Below the pieces are notes generated by a model. The model was not told the DNA's origin, searched no databases, and saw only the letters and a program-made list of their open reading frames with translations. A DNA stretch of 64,000 nt from Microvelia longipes (lineage: Eukaryota > Arthropoda > Insecta > Hemiptera > Veliidae): NCBI GenBank assembly GCA_018340805.1, contig JACMZG010001914.1, positions 46,584,063 through 46,648,062 on the forward strand. The letters run 5' to 3'. Numbering within the stretch: position 1 is the first letter of the stretch; every line of letters begins with the position of its first letter. The position numbers and the translations under genes are program-made. Below, piece by piece: positions 12,846 through 23,985 of this stretch.

Positions 12846-12960
12846 AGAGATGCACTTCTTGTGCATCTAAGAGATCTCACTTCTTGTGCACATAAGAGAT
12901 GCACTTCTTGTGCATCTCTTATGTGCATTTATTGTGCAGATAAGAGCAATGCAGCTCTTA
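12846..12960. repeat. Short palindromic repeats
   Basis: Four partial copies of the self-complementary block AGATGCACTTCTTGTGCATCT, some as AGATCTCACTTCTTGTGCAC. Inverted and direct copies are interleaved. Confidence 0.8.
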
Positions 12961-14378
12961 AAGTATATAATAATATAATTTTAGTTTATAAAAGTACTTG
13001 CTTTTTATTTGCAAGTGCTTTTATATAATTGTTAATTTAATATAATTCGATTTTATCACTTTAGTTTTAAATTTGAAGTGCATCATTAATTTAATATTTT
13101 ATTATATTTATTTACTTTGTATTTTACTTTTTTTGCTTAAAACATAAAACATTAAACATATATGATATTTTATGTATTTTTATGTTCCTTTTTATTACCT
13201 TATAAATAATTTTTATTTAATGACTTCATTGTTTTATATATTTTTTCTTTTATTTAATCTATCTTTTTTTGGCTGTATTACTTACTTTATTATTTATATT
13301 TAATTATAATAAATTTAAAGTTATGAGTTTAGTATATATTTTAAGAAAAGTTTAGTGTGTTAAATATTAAATATGTAGTAAGTATATTTCAAGTCCTTGA
13401 AGTCAAATGTGACTTACCTTGTGAAGCCCCCTGTCCTTGCTGCTTAAAATACTTAATATTAAATAATACCATAATTGAAACTATAAAGAATCAATTTTTA
13501 TCTTATAATGTTTGAATAAGAACATATTTTATCTTCGTTTATATCTAAAACTTTTATCTTAATTTAATAATGTTTAATTTATATAATTCATCACGCACTT
13601 GCTGCTTTAATGTTCTTAAATTATGATAAATGTGTCTTGATCGACAATGACTTTATTACGATAACATTTAACCTTACGATAATTTTCTCATTCACGGATT
13701 TGTTATAATTAGCTTTATTATATATTTAATGGTCAAGACATTGAACCACTTAGGCTACGCAAACTTATTCTTTATTATAAGTGTATCCATTTTGTAAACA
13801 AGATTCTTATAATTTATTTCAATAAATTACTTTACTTGTTTGCAAAATATCATTTGATACTACCGAGCTTTGCAAAGCATGTTGCAAAACTTTAATTATT
13901 AGTTTTGACGATACTTTTCTTATAACTGATTTTTTATTATTGTTCTTGTTATTTATTTTTACGTTTATTTATTTATTATCTTTTTGTTACGACTTTAATT
14001 TAATTTATATACTTCCTTTTTTACCAATAATACCCTATATACTTTTTTATTTATTTAACTTTTTCCTTTTTATGATTTAAGTTATTATTTTTTTTTTAAA
14101 TATTTTTTGTCTTTTAATTTTTTTAGATCTTATGCATTTATTTTGTCAGCAAAAGTTTAAATGATTTAAGATATGAAATTACTAACTTAATTATAGTTAA
14201 ATTTGTAACATATACTCGGTGTATTAAAAAAACAATATAGTGATTTATATTTGTTAACAATGCCTATGATACGTGTTTACATCAATGGATACCTTCATGA
14301 CGTCATATCTTCAGACCAGGTGTGTTAAGTTTATCTATTTCTCATAAATTAACTAAAAAGACTTACATATTATAGTAA
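12961..14378. other. AT-rich unique DNA, nothing recognised
   Basis: About 1.4 kb without a supported gene. A TGACGTCA octamer is at 14298. Confidence 0.5.
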
Positions 14379-14605
14379 TAGTAATGCCTGTTTTAGGGCC
14401 TTTCGGCCCTTCAGGGTATTCGCCCTGCGGGAACCACCTCGGGTGGGTCACATCTACTATGCTCAAAGTAAAGCTAAAATTGGCGAAATTTTTTTACAAC
14501 AAATTCTATTCATAAAATACTGAGAGCATAGCCCGGGATGTGAACCCCGGATCTCCGGTGCCGAAGTCCAGTACTATTCGACTGCGGCTACAGAGGCAGA
14601 TATAA
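14379..14605 (-). repeat. tRNA-derived SINE, family B (minus strand)
   Basis: On the minus strand: TCTGCCTCTGTAGCCG head, TTCGGCACCGGAGATCCGG, B box GGTTCACATCCC, GGGCTATGCTCTCAG, a middle with TTTCGCCAATTTTAG, then CACCCGAGGTGGTTCCCGCA, a GGGCCGAAAGGCCC hairpin, and an end in GGCATTA. Apparently full length and close to the copies at 21642 and 45193. Confidence 0.9.
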
Positions 14606-14762
14606 AAAAACTTAGAAACTACTTATTTTCAGCGAATTTCTTTTAAGAAATTTACGCTATGATGTTTGTTTACCCTTAAATGGAAGAAACAAATCGGGTA
14701 CGGGGATCCCCAGAACTTTTCCTCATCACATCGGATTTGCTACGCTCATCCTCCTGGATTTT

Positions 14763-14823
14763 TTTGCAAACACAATACTTTTTCTATTTACCTACGGTAT
14801 GAATGAGGAAAAGTAAAAATGAA
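14763..14823 (+). repeat. Dispersed repeat end, second copy
   Basis: Matches 11239-11300 (CAAACACAATACTTTTT, TTTACCTACGGTATGAA, GAGGAAAAGTAAAAA). Upstream sequence differs from the first copy, consistent with 5' truncation at different points. Confidence 0.6.
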
Positions 14824-14995
14824 TCAATAAGCAGTATTAAAACTTCATAGGTGTGAAATTATTCGATTTCGACACATAGCTTAATGCTGAACAAATTATT
14901 TACGAATTTCGTATTATTATGTTATATGTATTTTGCTCTCTAATTTACTTTTGAGTTTTATCTGTAGTCTTTACTTATATTGAACTTAAAAATTA

Positions 14996-15245
14996 ACCGC
15001 CTCCGTGTCAGAGGTCGTTAAGGCGTTAGTCTTTACACTGACCTTTGACACCAACGGAGGTCTGGAGTTCGCATCCCAGGTTACGCACTCAGTTTATAGA
15101 AGATTATTGCTTCTAAATTATCGCCGACTTTAGAATTCACTTAGAGAGTAACGGATGCTACTACCACCCTAGGTAAATCCCACAGGGGTTATTCCTGATG
15201 AGCCGCAAGGCTCTAAACGGGCATTATTATTATTATTATTATAAT
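14996..15245 (+). repeat. tRNA-derived SINE, family A, with target duplication
   Basis: Full-length copy: ACCGCCTCCGTGTCAGAGG head with an A-box-like region, CTTTGACACC, B box GAGTTCGCATCCCAGG, TTACGCACTCAG, a middle with TTATCGCCGACTTTAG, then CTGATGAGCCGCAAGGCTC, AAACGGGCATT and an (ATT)n tail. Flanked by 10-bp direct repeats TTAAAAATTA (14986-14995 and 15246-15255), the mark of L1/RTE-type retroposition. Confidence 0.92.
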
Positions 15246-15651
15246 TTAAAAATTATGATTATTTTTATTTCTAATCGTTGGCAGATCACATTTGCATAGC
15301 TCTTTGTTTTTCTTTAAAAAATAAATAATGCATGTTTAGTATACCTTAGTTTTGGTACATTGTTCTTTTTATGACACTTTACTTAGTGTGTTTATAGTTA
15401 TTATATTAGTGTTTAACCAGGACTATTAAGTTCTAAGTACTCCGTGTTTAACTCTTATGTATCAATACCTGTAATATTAAGCTTAGTATTACAAGGTACT
15501 CATCTATTGTTTATATCAGACATTGTAAGTAATTGTGTGAAATAAATGTACCACGATATTATTGTTTTTATGGAATCACAGCCAGTCCTTGCAATTATCT
15601 TATTATCTTATCTTATCATATTATATTGCCACAAAGTATTCTTTACAAATA

Positions 15652-15654
<3 letters not shown>

Positions 15655-15724
<70 letters not shown>

Positions 15725-15740
15725 CATATATATACATATT
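15655..15740. repeat. (AT)n microsatellite
   Basis: About 70 bp of AT followed by ATAC steps. All overlapping frames are translations of it. Confidence 0.95.
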
Positions 15741-15747
15741 TTGACTC

Positions 15748-15787
15748 GACGATGTCGGTGGGTCTATTACGACTCACCGACATCGTC
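15748..15787. repeat. 16-bp-stem hairpin
   Basis: GACGATGTCGGTGGGT and its complement (one mismatch) around an 8-nt spacer, CTATTACG. A T-run follows, but nothing else suggests a transcription terminator. Confidence 0.8.
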
Positions 15788-16550
15788 TCAATATTTTTTT
15801 TTTAAGAACAATCCTTTATTAATAAATTATCATATATACATACATATTAGAATACGCAGGTAAAGGAATAAGAAGCCACACTAAAGAATTGAAAAATTCT
15901 GTGCTGTGTGGCATATAAAATACAAAAATACAAAATTATTAGATATATCTCAATAATTATTAGATTGTATTATATTTCGTAAGCCTATTGGTAGGGAAGG
16001 CTCGTTTCGTGATTTACAGGTTGTTTTTAATTTAAATTAAGAATGTAGCATGTTCACACTGAGTAATATTCTTCATTAGCTTTAGTTACTTTAGTTTAAT
16101 GAGGGATTGTGTCTGTATCTATTTAGTTATTTAAGTTTTGAAGTCAAAATAAGTCTATTAGTCATCCATAAATCCTGGGCTAACTTAATTTGTTTAAAAC
16201 TTAAGGATTTTTAGTAATTTTCACGTAAAGATTACCTTGTATTTCCTGCAGTCATGGTCTCTTAGTGCACCTGGCTGTGTGCGCTACTCAAACTGCCTTG
16301 CAAGAGGATATAGGAACCGCGGAGATACGCTCAATGAATTTACTATTTCTTACACTTAATACGATTTTGTATGTTTCCATACTGTTAGTAAATTTCATTC
16401 ATAAATATCTTTTAGCGAATTTTCAAGTCAAAAATGAGTTGATGAGGTTTGTGTCATGCTTTGTTTAAAATAATACCATTTAAACTGGTTTTGATTATAT
16501 ATTTTTTTATTTATTATATTTTGTCTCTGTGTTTATCTCTATTAAACACA
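15788..16550. other. Unique DNA, nothing certain
   Basis: A less AT-rich stretch near 16250-16340 reads open on the + strand for about 30 codons, but I recognise no family and no splice-site pair. Confidence 0.45.
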
Positions 16551-16717
16551 TCTCTGGGGTTCGCATCCCAGGTTACGCTCTCAGTTTATAGAAGATTATT
16601 GTTTAGATAAATTATCGCCAACTTTAGAATTCACTTTGAGCGTAACGGTTGCTAATACCACCCGAGGTGGTTCCCGCAGGGGTTATCCCTGATGAGCCTC
16701 AAGGCTCTAAACGGGCA

Positions 16718-16721
<4 letters not shown>
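16551..16721 (+). repeat. tRNA-derived SINE, family A, 5' truncated
   Basis: Begins in the B-box region (GGGGTTCGCATCCCAGG) and keeps the whole tail module through GATGAGCCTCAAGGCTCT and AAACGGGCATTAT, then runs directly into (AT)n. Loss of the 5' head fits incomplete reverse transcription. Confidence 0.9.

Positions 16722-16781
<60 letters not shown>
16722..16781. repeat. (AT)n microsatellite on SINE tail
   Basis: AT run in the position of the SINE's ATT tail, suggesting the tail seeded the microsatellite. Confidence 0.93.
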
Positions 16782-16782
<1 letters not shown>

Positions 16783-19010
16783 CTATTAATGAGTAACGAG
16801 TAAATAAATGGACAACTAATGGCAAATAATGGGACACCCATTGTATGCTCAAATTTTAGCGCACTAATAAAATCCAAACTCTATGTTTACTAGATGTTTG
16901 TATTTAATTTTGTGTGTATTGTTTCCTTTACCATAAATCTCAATTAAAATCATTTAATTGTTTAAAAATTATTTAACTTTAAATAAACTTTAGGAAAATA
17001 TTTAAAAGAAATCTGTTGAAAATATTGAACCGTTAAATTTAGATCAAGTTTGAAATCATTTGAAAATTCATATTTTTTAATTCCTTTAAAAAATTAATTA
17101 TCAAAGGTATTTAAAATTAATTCCTAAATTTCCTAATTTATCTGCTGATTCCTTGTAGGTTTAGGTTATTTACCTCCAATCAAAAGTTCAACGCCTTATA
17201 TTTAATTTACTTCTCGCGGATATATTAATAAATCATTTTGTCATTGTAAAAAAACAAACTAATTTTCTTCTATTCATATGGAAAAATTTCAACTAATAGT
17301 TATTTCACTGCTCTAGATCATTCGGAGAAGAGTGATGACCAAATGGCATTCCTATAAATTCGTATCATCTTTTATAGAGTTTGGTTTTTTATCATGAAAA
17401 TAAACTACGTGTTACCAAAAATGGTTTTGGTATAGAAATTGTTTATTTTTCTTTATCATTAAGATCCATTCAAGAAAAATACGATTTATCAATGAACAAT
17501 GTCGTGTGTCCGCGCCAGTTTTGTTTCTTAAATAAATGTTTATTAAACCTATTATAATGTTTTCGCACAAACATTATTTTGTATTTGTTCCTGTTGCATT
17601 AAAAATTATTATTTGAACTTCTTTTGAACTTAATAATCTCGAAAACTGTCAACCTATTTTCCCACCTGAATTTAAACCGTTATAAAATTCACACCGAAAA
17701 TAGAAAGTACCAGAAAAATGAATAAAGAAATATAATATGATCAAGGAAGAGAAAGATTAAGAATAAAAGTGATGATTGTAAAAAAAAATCTGGACCAATA
17801 ATACACCTACGCTGTCCTGATTATGTCGCACATACTTAGTTATAATCTTATTAAAATTTGTCACAATGCACACTTTAGCAACTAATACACACTTTGACCG
17901 ACACACTCAAACAAAAGATTATAAACTGTTTGCAACGCATATTTTATACTTTCGCTTGCTATATTATGTATTGTGTATCATTTGTACTCTAAAAAATTAA
18001 TCTCTTATTTATAAATTTATTTACTCCATTTAATTAATCAATTCATTTCCAACAATTATTTATCGACCTGATTTGTTTTACTTTAAAGTTTAATACTTTT
18101 TTTTTTAAATTTCAACCTAAATTTTTCAAAACAATTTAAGTTAAAATTGTTGTTTATCAGTTCAATATATTTAAAATTTTATAGTTTTAGTTGTATATTT
18201 TTATGAAATTTCCAATTACTGTTTCATTTTTCATTTAGAATTACTACTCTTTTTTATATAATTATTTATATTACAGATATTTTCACCTAATACTCTCGTT
18301 GGGAATATTTAGAAAACGTTTAATTATATTCGCAAGATATAATTTTTTATCATTTTCTTCATAAAACTGCATTGATACAAGGCAATTATCTATTTATCTT
18401 GTTGCCGGCCTTTAAACTGATTAATATTTTTCGAGTAAAATAGTTAATTTTATGAAGCTATTAAGTTAAATTTCAATGTAGGAATCAAAACAATTTGCGT
18501 TGGATCAGAATATGTTTAAAATTATTATTAGCATTCACATTTATAGATGAATATTATATGCTGTTATAATTACTGTATAATTAATTATTAAAGATTATCA
18601 TCTAATATTTTTTTTTATTAATTAAATATTTCTTTTGATAATATCGATGTTCTCTTATGTGTTGTAGGTTTACTCTCCGTTTTACTAATTATTCCAAACT
18701 ATTTGATTTCTTCAAGTTTATTCATTATTTAGCATTGCACTGCCTGTTTATTTATATTTACTAATGACTAAATTACTTGTTCAAATAATGATCCATTCAA
18801 ATATCAAAAGTGGCCTGATTATATTTTAATGTATTTTATTTCTGAGAAACCAATGATTTCGAAAACTTTATTGAATTAAATCAATCAAAGTTCTAATTTG
18901 ATCAATGACCTTTTTTATTTATTTTAGTATTAGTCTACATAACAACCAACCAAGTTTGATGAGTTATACAGATCATTTTGTTTGTCAGTTATTATATTGA
19001 TCATTATTAT
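16782..19010. other. AT-rich unique DNA, nothing recognised
   Basis: About 2.2 kb without a supported gene, RNA or repeat family on either strand. Confidence 0.5.
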
Positions 19011-19282
19011 ATTTAAATAACAGAGTCGGCTTTCAATCATTAACGGTCATCATCAATGCCACTGATGATGTCTGTTTCCATATATTATTGAATTTAAATA
19101 ACAGAGTCGGCTTTCAACCATTAACGGTCATCAACAATGCCACTGATGATGTCTGTTTCCATATATTATTGCATTTAAATAACAGAGTCGGCTTTTAACC
19201 ATTAACATCCCATTATCAGTGCAACTGATGATAATAGTATCTCTGATGATGCACATTAAAGCCGGCTCTGTTATTTAAATAT
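19011..19282. repeat. Foldback element with internal 81-bp duplication
   Basis: It begins ATTTAAATAACAGAGTCGG and ends with the inverted copy CCGGCTCTGTTATTTAAAT. The left terminal part is present three times in direct orientation (19011, about 19092, about 19173; period about 81 bp). On the minus strand each unit carries TTGATGA or close variants, GACC, GGTTGAAAGCC, the same core as the foldback at 8577. Confidence 0.85.
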
Positions 19283-20103
19283 ACCAATGTGTAGATATAG
19301 ACAAACCCTCTGTTTTATTCATTATTACGGCACTCCACATCACAATTCTCAACTTATAAATTAAGTTTACTTTTATAAGTTCTTACAAACCTACCGTTTC
19401 CCCATTTTATGCCTAATGGTCACTGCCATATCATCCTTCACCGGAACCATTTTAAGACCGTTTTCTTGCCATTTTCAAAGTAATTTGTTATGTTTTTTTA
19501 TTTATCAATTAACATACTATTATTATTGCTAAATAGAATCAATATACTATCAAATGCAATCGATTCAATGCAATATATCTCTTAGAATTAATTTATACTT
19601 TAAAATTATATTACTTGACAATTGCTTATTTACAACGAATGCTACAATTACGACATTCTCTCTCTCACTTACTTCATCAAATAAGAATTATCTTTTAATA
19701 AATAAAAAATATTTGCCATAAAATGTCACGGCGAACAGGTTAGTTGAACGAAATAGTTTTATTGCTTACAATTGTATAATTACATTTTCCTTGGTATAAT
19801 TATATTGGTGTTGTGATTAACCTATAGGATTTGAGAAGTGCCAATAATTGAGGAAATGTATTTTAAGGAAGTATTCATGTACCTTAAGTTATATTCATCA
19901 TGTACCTTTAGTCCTTTTCTTAAAAATTCTGCTTCTTGTATATCATATATCATGTATTTATACATAACACATAAATGTTTCTTTCTAAAACTATAAAGAA
20001 AACTTTTTAAACAAGCTTAAACAAAATCTTGTTTAAGAAAGTTTGAATTTAATTTAATAAAATAACGTTATGCATCTCTCTTCTCTTCATTTTATAAAAA
20101 TAT
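19283..20103. other. AT-rich unique DNA, nothing recognised
   Basis: No supported feature. Confidence 0.5.
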
Positions 20104-20536
20104 TTAACAAAATATTTAAATATCATTTAGCAGAAGAATTTATTTTAGAAATATTATTTTACAGAAATATTCATACTATTTTACATAAGAATTTATTTTA
20201 AAAATATTATTTTACAGAATATATCCATATTTTTTTACATACGAATTAATTTTAGAAATATTATTTTACAGAAATATTCATATTTTTTTTACATAAGAAT
20301 ATATTTTAAAAATATTATTTTACAGAAATATTCATATTTTTTGTACATAAGAATTTATTTAAAAAATATTATTTTACAGAAATATTCATATTTTTTACAT
20401 AAGAATTTATTTTAAAAATATTATTTTACAGAAATATTCATATTTTTTTACATAAGAATTTATTTTAAAAATATTATTCTACAGAAATATTCATATTTTA
20501 CATAAGAATTTATTTTAGAAATATTATTTTACAGAA
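20104..20536. repeat. AT-rich minisatellite, about 57-60 bp
   Basis: About 7.5 copies of ACATAAGAATTTATTTTA, then AAATATTATTTTACAGAAAT, then ATTCATATTTTTT. Unit length varies mainly in T-run length. Confidence 0.93.
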
Positions 20537-21641
20537 TGTGCGTCATTTTTTGTAATGAAAATTATCGAAAATGATTAACCTAAAGAACAGTTTAACCTAA
20601 CTTTAAAATAATAAAAAAAAAATATATTTAATTTATCTATATGAAGTTTTACATAAGTTCCTCACAAGTTAATAATTCATATGTTGAACTTAATAAGTAA
20701 TGTTTGACCAAAATTTAATATACAAAATACTTTTTTTAATCTTATTCAGAATTATTTAATTGTTATCAGGACTTCATGTATGTGTTTTACATTTTAAATT
20801 TATTAAAAAATTTTTTATTATAAAAAAATAATTATTTAATTCTTAGAAAGATATTAAATATGCTTGTTTCAAATTTCATGGCAAATGTTTTACAGCTCTT
20901 TTTTTAGATAACCTTTTAAAAAAAATATTTAAGGTTTGATGTTAGCTTTGATCTAAATATAGCGGATTTTACTTTAACTAAGTAATTTGTTAATTAAACC
21001 TCAAACTTTATTAATTTTTAATAAATACCATTGGTTTAATATTTTAATTTTCTAAAAAATCGATTTAAATTTTCTACTAGATAAAAAAACACACTATGTG
21101 TGGTCCTACTTTTTCCTTTAGGCATAAAAAGTTTTTGTTTAATTTTCCAGTTTATGTATTCAGTTTTATTAAATGATTTATCCATCGTTTTGACCAAGAG
21201 TAGGGACTTAGAATTTTCTCCATCTCTACATCGTTAATCATCTTTTTTTCATATTTTTATTAAAACATATTTAAAGAAGATAATTAAATTTTTAATTCAC
21301 TTGGATAAAGATTTAAAAGAAAAATGAATTTATCAAACATAAATCCAAGTTTATTTAGTTTGAACTTATTATATATCAGTTATTTATTAAAAATGAATGA
21401 CATAAATTTATGGGCGGTAAGACTTGATTGAATTCTACTATTTAATTTTAAAACAGCTTAAAATAAGCTAACAATTTTAATTTTTCTAGCTTTCTTATTA
21501 TTTTTTTCTTATTTATCTAGTAATTTTTTTTTCTTAGATAAAGTGTGTTGTGTATCGTATTTATTTAATTACCTTTTATAAATGAGTTACCTTGATTATT
21601 TCATAAAAATTAAATATATTAATTAATTTACTGTTAACTAT
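20537..21641. other. AT-rich unique DNA, nothing recognised
   Basis: No supported feature other than the left target duplication of the next SINE (21626-21641). Confidence 0.5.
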
Positions 21642-21864
21642 ATCTGCCTCCGTGGCCGTGATCGTAGAGGCGTCGATTTCGGCACCGGAGGTCCGGGGTT
21701 CGCAGCCGGGCTATGCTCTAAGATTTTTATGAATAGTATTTGTATTAAAAATAATTCGCCACTTTAATTAATTCTTAGATGTAGTAGATGCAACCCACTG
21801 AGGTTGTTCCGCAGGGTAAATACCCTGATGGGCCGAAAGGCCCTAAACGGGCATTTATTTATTT
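21642..21864 (+). repeat. tRNA-derived SINE, family B, with 16-bp target duplication
   Basis: Complete copy: ATCTGCCTCCGTGGCCGTG, a region that can serve as A box, CGGCACCGGAGGTCCGG, B box GGTTCGCAGCC, GGGCTATGCTCT, tail hairpin GGGCCGAAAGGCCC, AAACGGGCATT and an ATTT tail. The 16-bp direct repeat ATTTACTGTTAACTAT lies on both sides (21626-21641 and 21865-21880), with no difference between copies, so the insertion is recent. The overlap of the repeat with the ATTT tail leaves the exact end uncertain by a few bases. Confidence 0.94.
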
Positions 21865-22220
21865 ATTTACTGTTAACTATGAGAAAAAATTTTCAATATA
21901 AGATTTAATTTTTAATGTGTTGTAAAAATGTATTTTTTATTCTTGCTGAACAAATAATTTGTAAAGAAAAATATCTCCAACACATTTAGTTAATTTTTGA
22001 TTAAATCTTTCATTTTTGATAGAATAAGGAATTGTTAACTTCTTATAAGGATCTTAATAACTGCGTTTCTTTTTTTTTTAATAAAAAGTTATAATTATTA
22101 AAAAATAATACTGACCAAATATATTTTTTGTAAACATTGTGTTTTTTTTAATTTTATCCTAACCCCATATTTTATTGATAGTAGTTTTTATGACGGAAAT
22201 TCGTCACAATGTCTATTATA

Positions 22221-22221
22221 T

Positions 22222-22255
<34 letters not shown>

Positions 22256-22256
22256 A

Positions 22257-22300
<44 letters not shown>

Positions 22301-22408
22301 ATAATATATATATATATAATATATATATATATATATTAATATATATATATATATATTATATATATATATAAATATAATATATATTATATATATATAATAT
22401 ATTATTTT
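22221..22408. repeat. (AT)n microsatellite
   Basis: Heavily phase-broken AT tract about 190 bp long. Confidence 0.94.
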
Positions 22409-22910
22409 ATATTCTATACTTATTTTTCGACTTTTAACTTGATAACCTTAAAAACCTTGACCCTGCTGGATTTTGAAAAAATGTGACCTCAATTTTCAAA
22501 AGAAGTCCTATTAAATACGTCATATAATTTAGAATACATAGTCATAATTTATTATGAGAGTTTTTTAAATCTTTTATCTAGCTTACAATTTAAGCTTAAA
22601 TTTTAAATCCTTTTAAGGATTTTACTTTTCATTTTTTTTAAGAGTATGATCCTGAAATTTATTTTTATAAGAAGTTTATAAAAACTCTTAGTTTCGTTAA
22701 AACTAAATAAATACGTGAGTTTTAAAATAGGTTTTATTTTATTGAACAGTTGTGCGGCGTATTTATTATTCTGTCTTTGTAGTTGTCTCTGTGATAGCTT
22801 AAAAACAAGTCAAGTTAAGTTAGGTCCGATAGCCTAAAAGTTGGGCTTTCGACTTTAATGATCAAAGACGAATCATTAGTTGCTTTGACGGAGATTTTGT
22901 GGTGTAGACT

Positions 22911-23094
22911 CACCATAAAAAACAGACTAGAGCTAAAAACAATTAATATATAGTCAACGAAAATAGTATAAAAAACAAATGACCAGCTGCGACTTTACGT
23001 CATCATCAGAGCTGTTTACAGACTAAAGCAGTCTGTAAAGCAAATATATTAATTGTTTTTAATTCTAGTGTTTTTTTTATTAATCATCATGGTG
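22911..23094. repeat. Foldback element with hammerhead-like core
   Basis: The left arm (CACCATAAAAAACAGACTAG then CTAAAAACAATTAATATA) pairs with the right end at 23043-23094, with a small gap. Read on the minus strand, the centre contains CTGATGATGAC, a loop, GTCGCAGC, a degraded form of the core in the 8577 and 29735 elements. A second hairpin (ACAGACTAAAGCAGTCTGT) sits beside it. Confidence 0.75.
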
Positions 23095-23186
23095 ATCAAA
23101 GACTTGATCACAGAAGCTATGTGATCAAGTCCTCATAACTTTATTCAAAATTACAATAACGTATATAGGAGAATGTTAAAAATACA

Positions 23187-23699
23187 AATCAAAACACACA
23201 CAATGTGCGGGAAGACAAAATCAATTAATTCAATATAAACTTAACTCACTTTTAAAGGAGGTTTCAATGAGGTTTGCAATTTAAGAATTTAAAATCTTTC
23301 TTTAAATTTACTATTAATTTATATAAGAAACATAGGTAATAATTTAATAGAAATAACTAACTTTATGTAATATAATTTTTAAAAATCGTTTTTTTAATTA
23401 AGAAATTATATCTGTACACAAAAAAAAGCAACAGCTTAAAAAAAATAAATAAAAAAATGCGAACTAAAAGTTGCCACAGCTATGGCTGATTAGACTTAAG
23501 TATTTTCTTGAATATGTAAATATTTATATGTTTTTATTTATTGTCTAATAAATGGCTATTCTATTCTATTCTATTTCTATTCAATGAGGTTACACAGAGC
23601 CCCTGAGAGCCCCAAAATGATGTTTCAGGACTCTTAAAGTATTGAGATAGGCTATGCTCCCTCTAGTATATATATATATATCTCTATGTTGTACCTACT
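23187..23699 (-). repeat. Dispersed repeat R, interrupted by a LINE tail
   Basis: Matches 25228-25308 (CAAATCAAAACACACACAAT, GTGCGGGAAGACAAAAT, TTAACTCAC) and, after removing the insertion at 23275-23580, continues into ACACAGAGCCCCTGAGAGCC and GGCTATGCTCCCTCTAGTAT, which match the inverted copy at 42934-43168. On the minus strand the element ends in TGTGTGTTTTGATTTG, a LINE/SINE-like 3' end, with variable 5' truncation. I do not recognise its class. Confidence 0.75.
23275..23580 (+). mobile_element. 5'-truncated non-LTR retroelement tail with 11-bp TSD
   Basis: 306 bp ending in GTCTAATAAATGG then a (CTATT)n tail, flanked by the identical 11-bp repeat TCAATGAGGTT (23264-23274 and 23581-23591). 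Removing it and one repeat restores the sequence of repeat R seen at 42934, proving insertion into R. Polyadenylation-like AATAAA and a simple pentamer tail fit the 3' end of a Jockey/CR1-like LINE or a SINE mobilised by one. No reverse transcriptase sequence remains. Confidence 0.88.
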
Positions 23700-23707
23700 A
23701 TCTAGTA

Positions 23708-23782
23708 CAGTGGTTCCCAACCTTTCTTTTACTTGGACCCCCTAAAATATTTGAACTACTCCCGGACCCCTTGCTATATAAT

Positions 23783-23854
<72 letters not shown>

Positions 23855-23977
23855 AGTTATGTTTAAGTAACACACACAAAAGAAAAATCTATTTTTTTTA
23901 CTTTTACAATATGGTTTGTAAAATTGCTCCCGGGACCCCCTAAAAACTCATTTGGGACCCCTGGTTGGGAACCACTG
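23708..23977. mobile_element. hAT-superfamily MITE, Buster-like
   Basis: Terminal inverted repeats CAGTGGTTCCCAACC and its exact complement GGTTGGGAACCACTG bound a 270-bp element, flanked by the 8-bp duplication ATCTAGTA (23700-23707 and 23978-23985). The TSD has TA at its centre, the preference described for the Buster group of hAT transposons; Ac-type elements prefer a different pattern. Subterminal GGACCCC blocks resemble SPIN-type Buster MITEs. The interior holds an (AT)n run at 23771-23852 and no transposase, so it is non-autonomous. Confidence 0.92.
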
Positions 23978-23985
23978 ATCTAGTA

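Noticed and set aside
13400..13435. Minus-strand consensus donor CAAG/GTAAGT with an upstream AG
   Set aside because: It would define a microexon of about 22 nt without a coding context; a single good donor is expected by chance in 64 kb.
15455..15505. Minus-strand ATTACAG/GTATTG with TACTAA upstream
   Set aside because: No pyrimidine tract and a weak donor; the only minus-strand candidate worth mentioning.
15748..15800. Rho-independent terminator (hairpin plus T-run)
   Set aside because: Bacterial terminators are not expected in this genome; the T-run is ordinary for the region.
21810..21850. SINE tail CTGATGGGCCGAAAGGCCC + TAAAC read as a hammerhead
   Set aside because: It looks similar to an engineered hammerhead core, but the CTGATGA and GAAAC strands are altered and in family A the hairpin absorbs the core bases; more likely the LINE recognition hairpin.
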